A stretch of 47,752 nt of DNA from a virus, in IMG/VR virus record IMGVR_UViG_3300008110_000556, positions 1 to 47,752 of that record; one strand, given 5' to 3'. Numbering within the stretch: position 1 is the first letter of the stretch; every line of letters begins with the position of its first letter. The notes under the pieces were generated by a model that was not told the origin of the DNA, did no database searches, and saw nothing but the letters and a program-made list of their open reading frames with translations. Positions 27,102 through 35,303 of the stretch are shown piece by piece. The position numbers were made by a program, and so were the translations under genes.

Positions 27102-27404
27102 ATGAATCGTTACAAAAATACACCTATATTTAAAAATACAAAAGGAAAACAATATTATGGTACTACTAAGTATCCTGAACTTCCTTTGGATTTTAATGAT
27201 ATTTACGTATATTCAACAATAGGTGATAGATTTGATTTGTTGGCATTGCAGTACTATAGTGATTCTACTTTGTGGTGGGTAATTTCAATAGCCAATACTA
27301 ACTTAACACAAGGTTCATATTACATACCTGAAGGATCCCAAATTAGAATACCTGCTAACATAAGCAGAATTATGGCTCAATACAATGCATTAAACTCAAT
27401 TTAA
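27102..27404 (+). CDS. LysM-like baseplate protein (gp53-like)
   Basis: 100 residues. VYSTIGDRFDLLALQYYSDSTLWWVISIANTNLTQG and YIPEGSQIRIPANI match the LysM-like fold used in contractile baseplates, where it binds the hub-wedge interface rather than glycan. T4 gp53 and related small tail proteins share the GDRxDxLAxxYYGDxxLWWVIAxAN pattern. Its position, 4 bases before the next gene and within the baseplate run, supports this role. Confidence 0.72.
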   Translation: MNRYKNTPIFKNTKGKQYYGTTKYPELPLDFNDIYVYSTIGDRFDLLALQYYSDSTLWWVISIANTNLTQGSYYIPEGSQIRIPANISRIMAQYNALNSI

Positions 27405-27408
27405 AGTT

Positions 27409-28101
27409 ATGGATGGCAATATAGTAGGAGAAGAAATTGAAGACTTTGTAAGTAAACAAATTAACATAAGACAATCCAACCAATTTGGGGGCTATGGAAC
27501 TACTCTTAGAACTAATGATCAAATCCAATATCTTAATAATAGAAATGCTTGGATAAAATTAGCTTCTTCAGTTGACATTCTAGAAGGAAATATTGCTACA
27601 CCAATAACGGGATCAACAACTCCCAGTGGGGGAACTGGAGTTGGAACTTCAGGTGGAGGATTTAATTCTGGTGGAGGATACGCCTCAGGTGGGAATAATT
27701 TTGGCAATACTGGAAATACCTATAACGGTACTACTCCAGGTGGAATAACAGGATTAACTAATGTTACTGTAAAAAATTACAAATCCCAAAAACTTCGAGA
27801 TATAAATATAGAAAATCCAGAAAAATATCCTGGTAGTAAACTTGCTGAATCCGCAATATTATTTAATACTCTATCTTCATACACAAACTCTACCTCTCCA
27901 CTTAATTCTACACGTGCGGGCATTTCAAATAATACTAATTTATGGAATAATTCTTTTGCTTATGGGATAGGAGGAACAGAATTTGGCCTTCAACCCCCTC
28001 CAGGCATCATAGGGGTTCAAGTTGATTCTCTTAACAGGGGCTCTATTCGAAAAGCTAATGTAACACTTAAAGCCCATAACCGATTTCAATTTGATGATTA
28101 G
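27409..28101 (+). CDS. Baseplate hub N-terminal part (possible frame break)
   Basis: 230 residues with a Gly/Ser/Thr/Asn-rich linker (about 70-120) followed by an ordered region ending IRKANVTLKAHNRFQFDD at TAG 28099-28101. A -1 shift at GAT-TAG continues into the next frame as DDLGFTMMLEWGWD, which reads like one continuous domain. I therefore suspect this is the N-terminus of the large hub protein at 28110, split either by loss of one T or by recoding. If separate, it is a 230-residue structural protein of unknown family. Confidence 0.65.
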   Translation: MDGNIVGEEIEDFVSKQINIRQSNQFGGYGTTLRTNDQIQYLNNRNAWIKLASSVDILEGNIATPITGSTTPSGGTGVGTSGGGFNSGGGYASGGNNFGNTGNTYNGTTPGGITGLTNVTVKNYKSQKLRDINIENPEKYPGSKLAESAILFNTLSSYTNSTSPLNSTRAGISNNTNLWNNSFAYGIGGTEFGLQPPPGIIGVQVDSLNRGSIRKANVTLKAHNRFQFDD

Positions 28102-28109
28102 GGTTTACA

Positions 28110-30908
28110 ATGATGTTAGAATGGGGATGGGATAGATATCTTGACAATGAAACTGGAACTATTCAACCTGTTCGAAATACCATAATTGAAGAAAAATGGT
28201 TTACTTCTGGAGGTATTTCCCAAACTAAAATGTTAGGTTATATCCAAGATAAACGTAATGAATATGACGGAAATTACGATGGATTTTTTGGTAAAGTATC
28301 TAACTTTACATGGAGTTTTAATCCTGATGGTTCATATGATATTTCAATCGATTTAATTACACTTGGGGATGTTATTGAGTCTTTAAAAGTAAATACTTTT
28401 GCTAAAGGGTCTTTTATCAGTGGTGATGGTACTTCTGCTGCAAATGTAATTGAAAAAACTATTACTGATAATAAAAATCTGGGAATAAGTACCACAGGCA
28501 TGATAGCAAAAGCTGCATCCGTAAGTACCATTGGATATTATTTATTTGAAAAAGTAAAAGAATTAAATGACTTTGTTGATTCTAGACTCCCAGGTTTTAA
28601 ACAATTAAAAGATATAAACGAATCTTTACTTTATTACAAAATCCCATCTACTAAAATAACGGGACAAGGTAGGGGTCAAAAAATCTCTACGGTAAACGAT
28701 GGAAATGATCAATATTACGTAAGATTAGGAGAATTTTTATCCCGGTTAGAAAGTTTAATAATTCCTTTAGTCCAAAATGGGGGTAATACTAGTGATGCCC
28801 ACCCCCAAATAAGTATAAATTACATTACTGAAGAAAATTTAATTTCATTTTTCCCAAATCAAATATCTTTTGACCCTAAAATCTGTATCTTCCGACCGCT
28901 TATTGCATATGGAGACATATCAGGTATAAATTACTTGGATGAATTAACAGATTTAGATGGGTATGCTTATGTTGCAGTTGAAAATGGAACAACTCAAGTG
29001 TATGGATCTTTAATGAGTTTGTACATGAATTTTGAATTTTTATCCCAATTAATTATTGCTAATGGGGGACCTAATCAAGAGTTGTCTGTATTTAAATTCA
29101 TGCAAGATTTGTGTAATGGGATAAATGATGCTCTAGGAGATGTTAATAAATTAGAACCCATAGTAAAAAATGATCGTATTGTTACTATAATAGATCAAAC
29201 TTTATCACGAATACCTCCCAAGGATATAACTAATTTAGAAATATATGGCTATAACCCTAAAGACCAGACTTCAAATTTTGTAAAAGATATAAAATTTGTA
29301 TCTAAAATTACTCCACAGTTAGCTTCTATGATTAGTATTGGAGCTACAGCCGCAGGTAGTAATACCTCTGAAATAGATGGAACAGCATTTTCAAAATGGA
29401 GTGAAGGTTTAATAGATAGATTTACAGAATCAATATTAGAACCAGATGGTATTTCTAAGCTTGATACATCTGCTATTGATGAAGATGCTTTAAAAAAAGA
29501 ATTTGATGGATTCCCCCCAGCATACAGTGCAGCTCAAAGATTTACTATGAGAATAATTCAAACTGCAAGGTGGGCACAATTACAAAAATGGGGGTATTTT
29601 GAAGATCTTAAAAGAATAACCAATCCTTATTATGAAGGCATACATAATCAAGCAATGGATTTTAGTAAATTTCTTACTGCTGCTAGTGAAATTATAACAA
29701 ATAAAAGAAAACAAAATATATACCAAACTAATGACCTCCCAGAGTTAGTAAACAATAATTATGCTGTATATTTAACTTATGCTTTTGGGGGAACTTTATC
29801 AAATGTATTAATTCAAACAACCACAACCCCTCAAATTAGAGGTGGAGGTAGTCGAGGAATTTATGCTCCTAAGGAAGTAAAATCCCCCCTTTCTTGGCCC
29901 ATAGGGGAGGCTCGTTATTTGCAATACAATGATACTTTTATTGCCCAAGGTAAAGGAGTTTACAAAAATTACTTAAATATTTTAAATAACGAAAGATACA
30001 AATCTGAAAATCTCCCATCTAGTGATGTTGGTTTTATTCCCTTATCTTTTGAATTAGTACTAGATGGAATATCAGGTATAAAAATATACAATAAGTTAAA
30101 TATTAACAACACCTTTTTACCTACAAATTACCCACAATCATTGAAATTTGTTATAACTAAAGTTAATCACAACATATCAAATAATAGTTGGGATACTTCA
30201 TTATCTACTATTTCAATCCCCAATACCTTACCTTATCCTCTTAATCTTTCTAATGCTTTACCTACCTCAGTAAATACTGTAAATACCGGAAATGTTTCAA
30301 ATACAGGTGTTACAGGCCCACAACCCGATAATGGGTCTCAATTCTTAATTGTAGATGGTAGAAATAGACGAGCTATTATGACTTTAGATAGTTTACTATC
30401 TGAACTAGATCCTGTAGCACGTCCATCATTTAGAAAATTCTTTGAAATTTTAACCGAAAGATATAGTGGTTATAAAGCTATAGTTAATGATGTTAGACGT
30501 ACATGGGAAGAATCGTATAATTTAAAAAAGTCCAACTCCAAAAATGCTGATCCTGGAAGATCTCAACATAATTATGGGTTAGCAATTGATATAAACATTG
30601 AAACCCCTGCTAGTACTACTAGAAGAACATTATTGAAAAATAATAAAACCCCATGGATAGAAGAAGGAGTAGATAAAGTAGCAAAAGAGGCTAATCTTAG
30701 ATGGGGTGGAGATTTTACTGGATATATTGATTGTGTCCATTTTGACTTTGACTATAATATCGATATAGCATATAGACAAGTAACTACTCAAGCTAAAGCT
30801 ATAGATCCAACTATTGTTCCTCCATTTACTGGATTTACAAATGAAGTTTTAGTAAAATGTAGAAAAATAGATAACTTAATTAAACAAGGTAAAATAAAAT
30901 TATCATAA
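28110..30908 (+). CDS. Baseplate hub with C-terminal M15 peptidase (tail lysin)
   Basis: 932 residues from ATG 28110. The N-terminal region (MMLEWGWDRYLDNETGT; YDGFFGKVSNFTWSFNPDGSYDI) resembles the beta-rich hub domains of contractile baseplates. The C-terminal about 150 residues are a peptidase M15 (VanY / L-Ala-D-Glu peptidase-like) domain: SQH820-NYGLAID827 and IDCVH877-FDF give the expected zinc ligands His, Asp, His, preceded by VNDVRRTWEES. It would cut peptidoglycan cross-links or stems during DNA entry, replacing the gp5 lysozyme of T4. Likely forms one protein with the frame at 27409. The stop overlaps the next ATG (TAATG). Confidence 0.85.
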   Translation: MMLEWGWDRYLDNETGTIQPVRNTIIEEKWFTSGGISQTKMLGYIQDKRNEYDGNYDGFFGKVSNFTWSFNPDGSYDISIDLITLGDVIESLKVNTFAKGSFISGDGTSAANVIEKTITDNKNLGISTTGMIAKAASVSTIGYYLFEKVKELNDFVDSRLPGFKQLKDINESLLYYKIPSTKITGQGRGQKISTVNDGNDQYYVRLGEFLSRLESLIIPLVQNGGNTSDAHPQISINYITEENLISFFPNQISFDPKICIFRPLIAYGDISGINYLDELTDLDGYAYVAVENGTTQVYGSLMSLYMNFEFLSQLIIANGGPNQELSVFKFMQDLCNGINDALGDVNKLEPIVKNDRIVTIIDQTLSRIPPKDITNLEIYGYNPKDQTSNFVKDIKFVSKITPQLASMISIGATAAGSNTSEIDGTAFSKWSEGLIDRFTESILEPDGISKLDTSAIDEDALKKEFDGFPPAYSAAQRFTMRIIQTARWAQLQKWGYFEDLKRITNPYYEGIHNQAMDFSKFLTAASEIITNKRKQNIYQTNDLPELVNNNYAVYLTYAFGGTLSNVLIQTTTTPQIRGGGSRGIYAPKEVKSPLSWPIGEARYLQYNDTFIAQGKGVYKNYLNILNNERYKSENLPSSDVGFIPLSFELVLDGISGIKIYNKLNINNTFLPTNYPQSLKFVITKVNHNISNNSWDTSLSTISIPNTLPYPLNLSNALPTSVNTVNTGNVSNTGVTGPQPDNGSQFLIVDGRNRRAIMTLDSLLSELDPVARPSFRKFFEILTERYSGYKAIVNDVRRTWEESYNLKKSNSKNADPGRSQHNYGLAIDINIETPASTTRRTLLKNNKTPWIEEGVDKVAKEANLRWGGDFTGYIDCVHFDFDYNIDIAYRQVTTQAKAIDPTIVPPFTGFTNEVLVKCRKIDNLIKQGKIKLS

Positions 30909-31525
30909 TGTATTACCCTAAATCACAAGTTAAAACTAATTTATACACTAACGGGGGGGATTTTATTTTATTAAATAATTCAACCCCCTACAAAGGATAT
31001 TACTATACAACTTCTAATGGTAGATACTTTAGTGGTAGAACCCCAAATGAATCCCCCACATTTGAAATAGTTAAAGTTAATCAAAACGAACCTACTACAA
31101 ATTTACCTCCAAGTTTACAAATAGAAAATTTTCCTATAGATAATTTATATATAATAGAGAATGGGTATGCTAATTCTACACGTTTAAATTTTAACCAAAC
31201 ACCTCCATCCCCTCCAAAACAGTCCTACCCTATTGTAACCGACAATGGCTATAAACTAGGAGAATTTCAAAGATATTTCCTTAAAAAAGGTAACGAAATC
31301 AAATTCCTAGAAATATCTCTAGAAGACTATAGAAAATATGTAAACCAAGATAGAGATGTAATGTTTGAACTCTACACCCCAATCCAAATAAATTGGATAT
31401 TAACAGGGGAAGAAAAACAAGTTTATCAAGTAAACCAAAGCATAGTAGCTAGAGCCGAACGCGAACAAAACCTACCAGGATTTACACAATACTTTAGAGG
31501 TAAATTTACTCAATTTTACAAATAA
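30908..31525 (+). CDS. Unrecognised baseplate-cluster protein
   Basis: 205 residues, translationally coupled to the hub gene by TAATG. N-terminal YTNGGDFILLNNSTPYKGYYYTTSNGRYFSGRTPNE looks like a beta domain; a Pro-rich linker (QTPPSPPKQSYP, about 96-107) separates it from a helical C-terminal region (LGEFQRYFLKKGNEIKFLEIS; NQSIVARAEREQNLPGFTQYF). No enzyme motif. As last gene of the tail module, before a weak terminator, it is probably a virion or assembly protein; function unknown. Confidence 0.65.
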   Translation: MYYPKSQVKTNLYTNGGDFILLNNSTPYKGYYYTTSNGRYFSGRTPNESPTFEIVKVNQNEPTTNLPPSLQIENFPIDNLYIIENGYANSTRLNFNQTPPSPPKQSYPIVTDNGYKLGEFQRYFLKKGNEIKFLEISLEDYRKYVNQDRDVMFELYTPIQINWILTGEEKQVYQVNQSIVARAEREQNLPGFTQYFRGKFTQFYK

Positions 31526-31527
31526 CT

Positions 31528-31550
31528 AGGCTCTATAACGGAGCCTTCTT
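31528..31550 (+). terminator. Weak candidate terminator between tail and replication modules
   Basis: AGGCTC / GAGCCT stem (6 bp, 7-base loop) followed by TCTT only. It sits at the boundary between modules, but the T-tract is poor, so it may be only an RNA hairpin. Confidence 0.4.
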
Positions 31551-31576
31551 ACATTTACGCAAATAAAGGTTACGCA

Positions 31577-32854
31577 ATGTACTGGCTAATAGAAGATACA
31601 GAACAACTTAAAAATTTCTATAATTTAGGATACAAGGAAGCATTCATAGAGGTAATACCCTCAAATGATAAAATCCACCCAATCCAAAACACTGTATCTT
31701 TGGTGTATATTCGCCCGCTTTTAGCAACTAAGGGCTTTATGCTAGGGGTGTCCCATAGCGAAACGCTAAACGAAATATCGCAACATATTACTGCAATTCT
31801 ACAAAAATTTGATGTGTTGTATTGTAGGGATAAGAAGGAAATATTACATTATTTTCCAATTAAGCATTTGCTTGACATCACACCCCCTCCTCATCCGTAT
31901 ATACGCCCATCTACAACAACACACGATCTATTTTATAGAAACCACGGTTCAAACTTGGAGATAAACAAAATTATCCCTATTGTTAAACATTATGAGGTAT
32001 GCGAACAAATGTATAATGATTTGCTACCAAACATGTGTGAGCCTAAAACACAATATCACAAGTTTTTTAACAATAAAGTAACAGTAGTGTTTAACGCTAT
32101 TGAACAAAACGGCCTACACATAAATAAACCCAAATTTGAAAATTATTTTACTAAAACAAATTCGGATTTTGTCTATACACAATACAATTTAAAAACAACA
32201 ACAACAAGACCATCAAACACATTTGGAGGAATTAACTATGCGGCGCTTAATAAAGAAAACGGTTGTAGAAAAAGCTTTATACCACGTAACGATAAATTTG
32301 TTGAAATTGATATTTCTGCTTACCATCCTAGCTTGGCTGCTCGTCTCATTGATTATGTTTTTCCCGTTGATGATATTCATGCTCATTTTGCTGCCTTATA
32401 TAAAGTGGACTATGCAAAGGCAAAAGAACTCACATTCAAACAGTTATATGGAGGAGTTTTTGAATCTTACAAAAATATTGATTTCTTTAAGAAAAGCCAG
32501 GTATATATTGAGAAAAACTGGGAGCAATTTGAAAACACGGGAAGTATAGAGGTGCCAATCTCTGGATATAAAATTGAAAAAAATAATGTGGGTGAGATGA
32601 ACCCACAAAAATTGTTTAATTATTTGCTACAAGGATACGAAACAGCTCAGAATATCTTGATATTGTGGGATATGTTGCGTATCTTAATGGGAAAGAATAC
32701 GAAATTGGTTCTGTACACATATGATTCGTTTTTGTTGGATTGGGATGAACAAGAACAGAATGAAATGCTAGAAATACAAAATATATTTAAAAAATACAAA
32801 CTAAACACAAAAGAAAAAACAGGTTATGACTACGACTTTGGGAAGAGCAACTAA
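31577..32854 (+). CDS. Short family A DNA polymerase
   Basis: 425 residues, much shorter than PolA (about 930) or T7 polymerase (about 700). Polymerase motifs are readable: TTRPSNTFGGINYAAL (the R and template strand region), motif A FVEID245-ISAYHPSLAARL, motif B AK283-ELTF287-KQLY291-G292 (aligns with E. coli K758, F762, Y766, G767), and motif C YTYD383-SFLLDW, where the usual VHDE is YDS. The N-terminal about 150 residues occupy the place of the 3'-5' exonuclease, but I cannot find its DxE and DxxxD metal sites, so proofreading is doubtful. Likely the phage replicative polymerase, unlike the family B enzyme of T4. Confidence 0.85.
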   Translation: MYWLIEDTEQLKNFYNLGYKEAFIEVIPSNDKIHPIQNTVSLVYIRPLLATKGFMLGVSHSETLNEISQHITAILQKFDVLYCRDKKEILHYFPIKHLLDITPPPHPYIRPSTTTHDLFYRNHGSNLEINKIIPIVKHYEVCEQMYNDLLPNMCEPKTQYHKFFNNKVTVVFNAIEQNGLHINKPKFENYFTKTNSDFVYTQYNLKTTTTRPSNTFGGINYAALNKENGCRKSFIPRNDKFVEIDISAYHPSLAARLIDYVFPVDDIHAHFAALYKVDYAKAKELTFKQLYGGVFESYKNIDFFKKSQVYIEKNWEQFENTGSIEVPISGYKIEKNNVGEMNPQKLFNYLLQGYETAQNILILWDMLRILMGKNTKLVLYTYDSFLLDWDEQEQNEMLEIQNIFKKYKLNTKEKTGYDYDFGKSN

Positions 32855-32855
32855 T

Positions 32856-33293
32856 ATGTATAATCCGCAATATGATGTTATCACGGATTTAAATACAATA
32901 AAAGATTTGAACAATAAGCTATTTTGTACATTCACAGACCCTAAAAATCTGGATGTACTAATTGAAGATATAAAAGCCAAATACAGTATTATATACAATA
33001 AAATGTTTGTTTTGGAAATTATAGGTAAAGAGGAGTATGTTATTACCTACAATGTTGAACACGCAAACGTAAGCTACATTCCAGAAAATACTATTTTGGT
33101 TCACAGAAAGAAGGAATCAAATACCCTATATACAATTAATGCTCTAAACGAGCTAATTAAAAAATTGAATGGTGGTGTAGTTGATACTAAATTTGCTATT
33201 AATTGGAACCACTACAAGAATTGTATCTTGCTCACTCAGCACAATGAGTTAAACCAACTAAACACAAAAATCTTTAAGATTATAGAGATATAA
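32856..33293 (+). CDS. Unrecognised protein next to the DNA polymerase
   Basis: 145 residues from ATG 32856, 1 base after the polymerase stop; an in-frame ATG at 32826 would add 10 residues inside the polymerase gene. Notable segments are VLEIIGKEEYVITYNVEHANV, ENTILVHRKKESNTLYTINALNELIKKLNGG and FAINWNHYKNCILL. Soluble alpha/beta, no catalytic motif seen. Its place among replication genes and size are reminiscent of the T4 regA translational repressor, but I see no convincing sequence match. Candidate replication or regulatory accessory factor. Confidence 0.6.
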   Translation: MYNPQYDVITDLNTIKDLNNKLFCTFTDPKNLDVLIEDIKAKYSIIYNKMFVLEIIGKEEYVITYNVEHANVSYIPENTILVHRKKESNTLYTINALNELIKKLNGGVVDTKFAINWNHYKNCILLTQHNELNQLNTKIFKIIEI

Positions 33294-33352
33294 TTTGGAT
33301 TTCAGGAAAAGGGTTATTATATTTACAGTTGCAAACATAAACAGTTATATCT
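33294..33352 (+). promoter_or_regulatory. Putative promoter region upstream of the SSB gene
   Basis: A 59-base gap that holds TTTGGATTT (33294-33302) and TATTATATTTACAG (33315-33328). TATTTACAG is a diverged version of the late motif; TTTGGATTT also occurs upstream of the gp26-like gene. Possibly a middle-type promoter; weakly supported. Confidence 0.3.
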
Positions 33353-33433
33353 ATGGATTTATCACTATTGAAAAAGAAGTTAGATGGTCTTCAACAGAAA
33401 ACATCACCTAAGGAAAAAACCGATTTACTCTAA
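33353..33433 (+). CDS. N-terminal segment of the SSB in another frame
   Basis: 26 codons reading MDLSLLKKKLDGLQQKTSPK, then EKTDLL, then TAA 33431-33433. This looks like the natural N-terminus of a gp32-like SSB. Skipping T 33431 continues as DLLKIYWSPKVGKQQ in the frame of the downstream SSB. The competing N-terminus in the SSB frame (MVFNRKHHLRKK) is the same DNA read out of phase and does not look like a family start. So the gene is split by one base, or recoded at CTC-TAA-A. Confidence 0.6.
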   Translation: MDLSLLKKKLDGLQQKTSPKEKTDLL

Positions 33434-34214
33434 AATTTATTGGTCCCCTAAGGTAGGAAAACAACAAATCCGTATTGTTCCTTCGGCTTTTAACAAATCA
33501 AACCCGTTCACGGAACTTAAAATTTATTACGGTATTACAAACAAAGTTATGATTTCTCCTATAAATTTTGGAGAAAAGGATCCGATTGCTCTATTTGCCG
33601 CAAAACTTAGAGGCGAATACAACAAGGAAAATTTCGTATTAGCTAAAAAACTTGACCCTAAAGCTCGTATTTTTGTACCCGTAATTGTACGTGGTGAAGA
33701 AGATTTGGGTGTTAGATTGTGGCAGTTTGGAAAACAAGTGTACGAAGAATTGCTAAGCTTAGCTATGGATGAAGAAATTGGTGATTATACCGATATTGTA
33801 AATGGTAGAGACATTACAGTTGAAACCTCAGGACCTGAATCAACAGGTACTCCATACAATAAATCTTCAGTACGTGTTAAGTTGAAAACCTCCCCATTGA
33901 GTGAAAATAAAGCTCAAGTAGAAAGTTGGTTGGCTGAACAACCTAACCCAACAGATTCATTTAAAAAATATACGTTTGATGAAATGAAATCTGCTCTGGA
34001 AAAATGGTTGTCTCCTGGAGATGAGGCTGAAGAAGGTGATATTATTGACGAGGCTAATGATAGCTTTGAGGATGAAGCTCCTGCTCTTAAATTGCCTTGG
34101 GAAGAAGAGCCAGAAACACAACCTAAAAAACAAGCCAATTATAGCTTGAACACTACTAAAGTAAAACAATCTAAAGGAGATCAATTCAACGCCTTGTTTG
34201 AGGACGAAGATTAA
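33384..34214 (+). CDS. Single-stranded DNA-binding protein, T4 gp32-like
   Basis: 276 residues as called, although the first about 16 are probably out of frame (true start likely ATG 33353). The core IYWSPKVGKQQIRIVPS fits the gp32 pattern (W-x-P..G...IRFLP), followed by an OB-like region. An acidic tail (GDEAEEGDIIDEANDSFEDE and a terminal FNALFEDED) matches the protein-protein interaction tail of phage SSBs. No zinc-binding Cys cluster is present, unlike T4 gp32. It would coat ssDNA during replication and recombination with UvsX, encoded 5 bases downstream. Confidence 0.8.
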   Translation: MVFNRKHHLRKKPIYSKIYWSPKVGKQQIRIVPSAFNKSNPFTELKIYYGITNKVMISPINFGEKDPIALFAAKLRGEYNKENFVLAKKLDPKARIFVPVIVRGEEDLGVRLWQFGKQVYEELLSLAMDEEIGDYTDIVNGRDITVETSGPESTGTPYNKSSVRVKLKTSPLSENKAQVESWLAEQPNPTDSFKKYTFDEMKSALEKWLSPGDEAEEGDIIDEANDSFEDEAPALKLPWEEEPETQPKKQANYSLNTTKVKQSKGDQFNALFEDED

Positions 34215-34219
34215 CATTT

Positions 34220-35302
34220 ATGGCTAAAAAAAGAAACACATCACTTTCCGCGGCAGTGTCCGCGGAAATTAAATCTAACTTTGATCTAAGTAAATTTAAA
34301 ACCAAGAAGGGCTTAGATAAAAACGTTAAATTTAAAGATCAACAGTGGATTCCTTTATCTCCTGCTTTTCAAGAAGTTAGCTCTATCCCCGGAATTCCTA
34401 TGGGCCATATTGTTATGCTCCGAGGACACTCTGATACAGGCAAAACAACTGCAATGATTGAAGCAGCGGTATCAGCCCAAACCAATGGTATTTTACCAGT
34501 ATTCATTATTACAGAAATGAAATGGAATTGGGACCATGCAGTGCAAATGGGATTAGATATTAACATTACTCGAGATCCAGAAACAAATGAAGTTATTGAC
34601 TATGAAGGTAATTTTATTTATGTTGATCGAGAAACATTAAATTCTATTGAAGACGTTGCGGCATTTATTATGGATTTGATGGATGAGCAGAAGAAAGGTA
34701 ATCTACCTTATGATCTATTGTTTCTGTGGGATAGTATTGGTTCCATTCCTTGTGATCTATCAATTCGTTCCAACAAAAATAATAACGAATGGAATGCAGG
34801 TGCTATGTCAACTCAATTTGGCAATAACGTAAACCAAAAGATTGTAATGTCTCGTAAAGAATCATCACCTTACACTAATACACTTGTGGTAGTAAATAAG
34901 GTATGGACTCTAAAACCTGAATCACCAATGGGTCAACCCAAACTGATGAATAAAGGTGGATATGCAATGTGGTATGATGCAACTTTTGTAATTACATTTG
35001 GAAATGTTATGTCTGCTGGTACTAACAAAATCAAAGCCATTAAAAATGGTAAAGAAGTAGAATTTGCTAAACGTACAAATCTTCAAATCGATAAAAACCA
35101 CGTTAATGGTATTACTACCAGAGGTAAGATTATCATGACTCCGCATGGGTTTATTATGGATGATGAAAAAGCTATCAAAGAATACAAAAACATGTATGCC
35201 GAAGAATGGGCTCGTATTTTGGGAGGTGGTGATTTCTCCATAATTGAAGAAAACGAGGAAGCAACAATTACTGTATCTCAGTTCGCACACGAACCAGAAT
35301 AA
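34220..35302 (+). CDS. uvsX: UvsX/RecA-like recombinase
   Basis: 360 residues, close to T4 UvsX (about 390). IPMGHIVMLRGHSDTGKTTAMIEAA has the Walker A (GHSDTGKT), FIITEMKWNWDHAV the UvsX-type continuation, LLFLWDSIGSIPCDLSI the Walker B region, and ALVVVNKVW-like and IKNGKEVEFAKRTNLQIDKNHVNG segments follow the RecA-fold core. It catalyses strand invasion on SSB-coated DNA in recombination-dependent replication. Flanked by SSB and the 5'-3' exonuclease genes with 1-5 base gaps, one operon. Confidence 0.93.
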   Translation: MAKKRNTSLSAAVSAEIKSNFDLSKFKTKKGLDKNVKFKDQQWIPLSPAFQEVSSIPGIPMGHIVMLRGHSDTGKTTAMIEAAVSAQTNGILPVFIITEMKWNWDHAVQMGLDINITRDPETNEVIDYEGNFIYVDRETLNSIEDVAAFIMDLMDEQKKGNLPYDLLFLWDSIGSIPCDLSIRSNKNNNEWNAGAMSTQFGNNVNQKIVMSRKESSPYTNTLVVVNKVWTLKPESPMGQPKLMNKGGYAMWYDATFVITFGNVMSAGTNKIKAIKNGKEVEFAKRTNLQIDKNHVNGITTRGKIIMTPHGFIMDDEKAIKEYKNMYAEEWARILGGGDFSIIEENEEATITVSQFAHEPE

Positions 35303-35303
35303 C

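Noticed and set aside
32223-32549. Plus-strand 108-residue frame inside the DNA polymerase
   Set aside because: Lies wholly within the polymerase motif region in another frame, has no family features; the polymerase reading is clearly coding.
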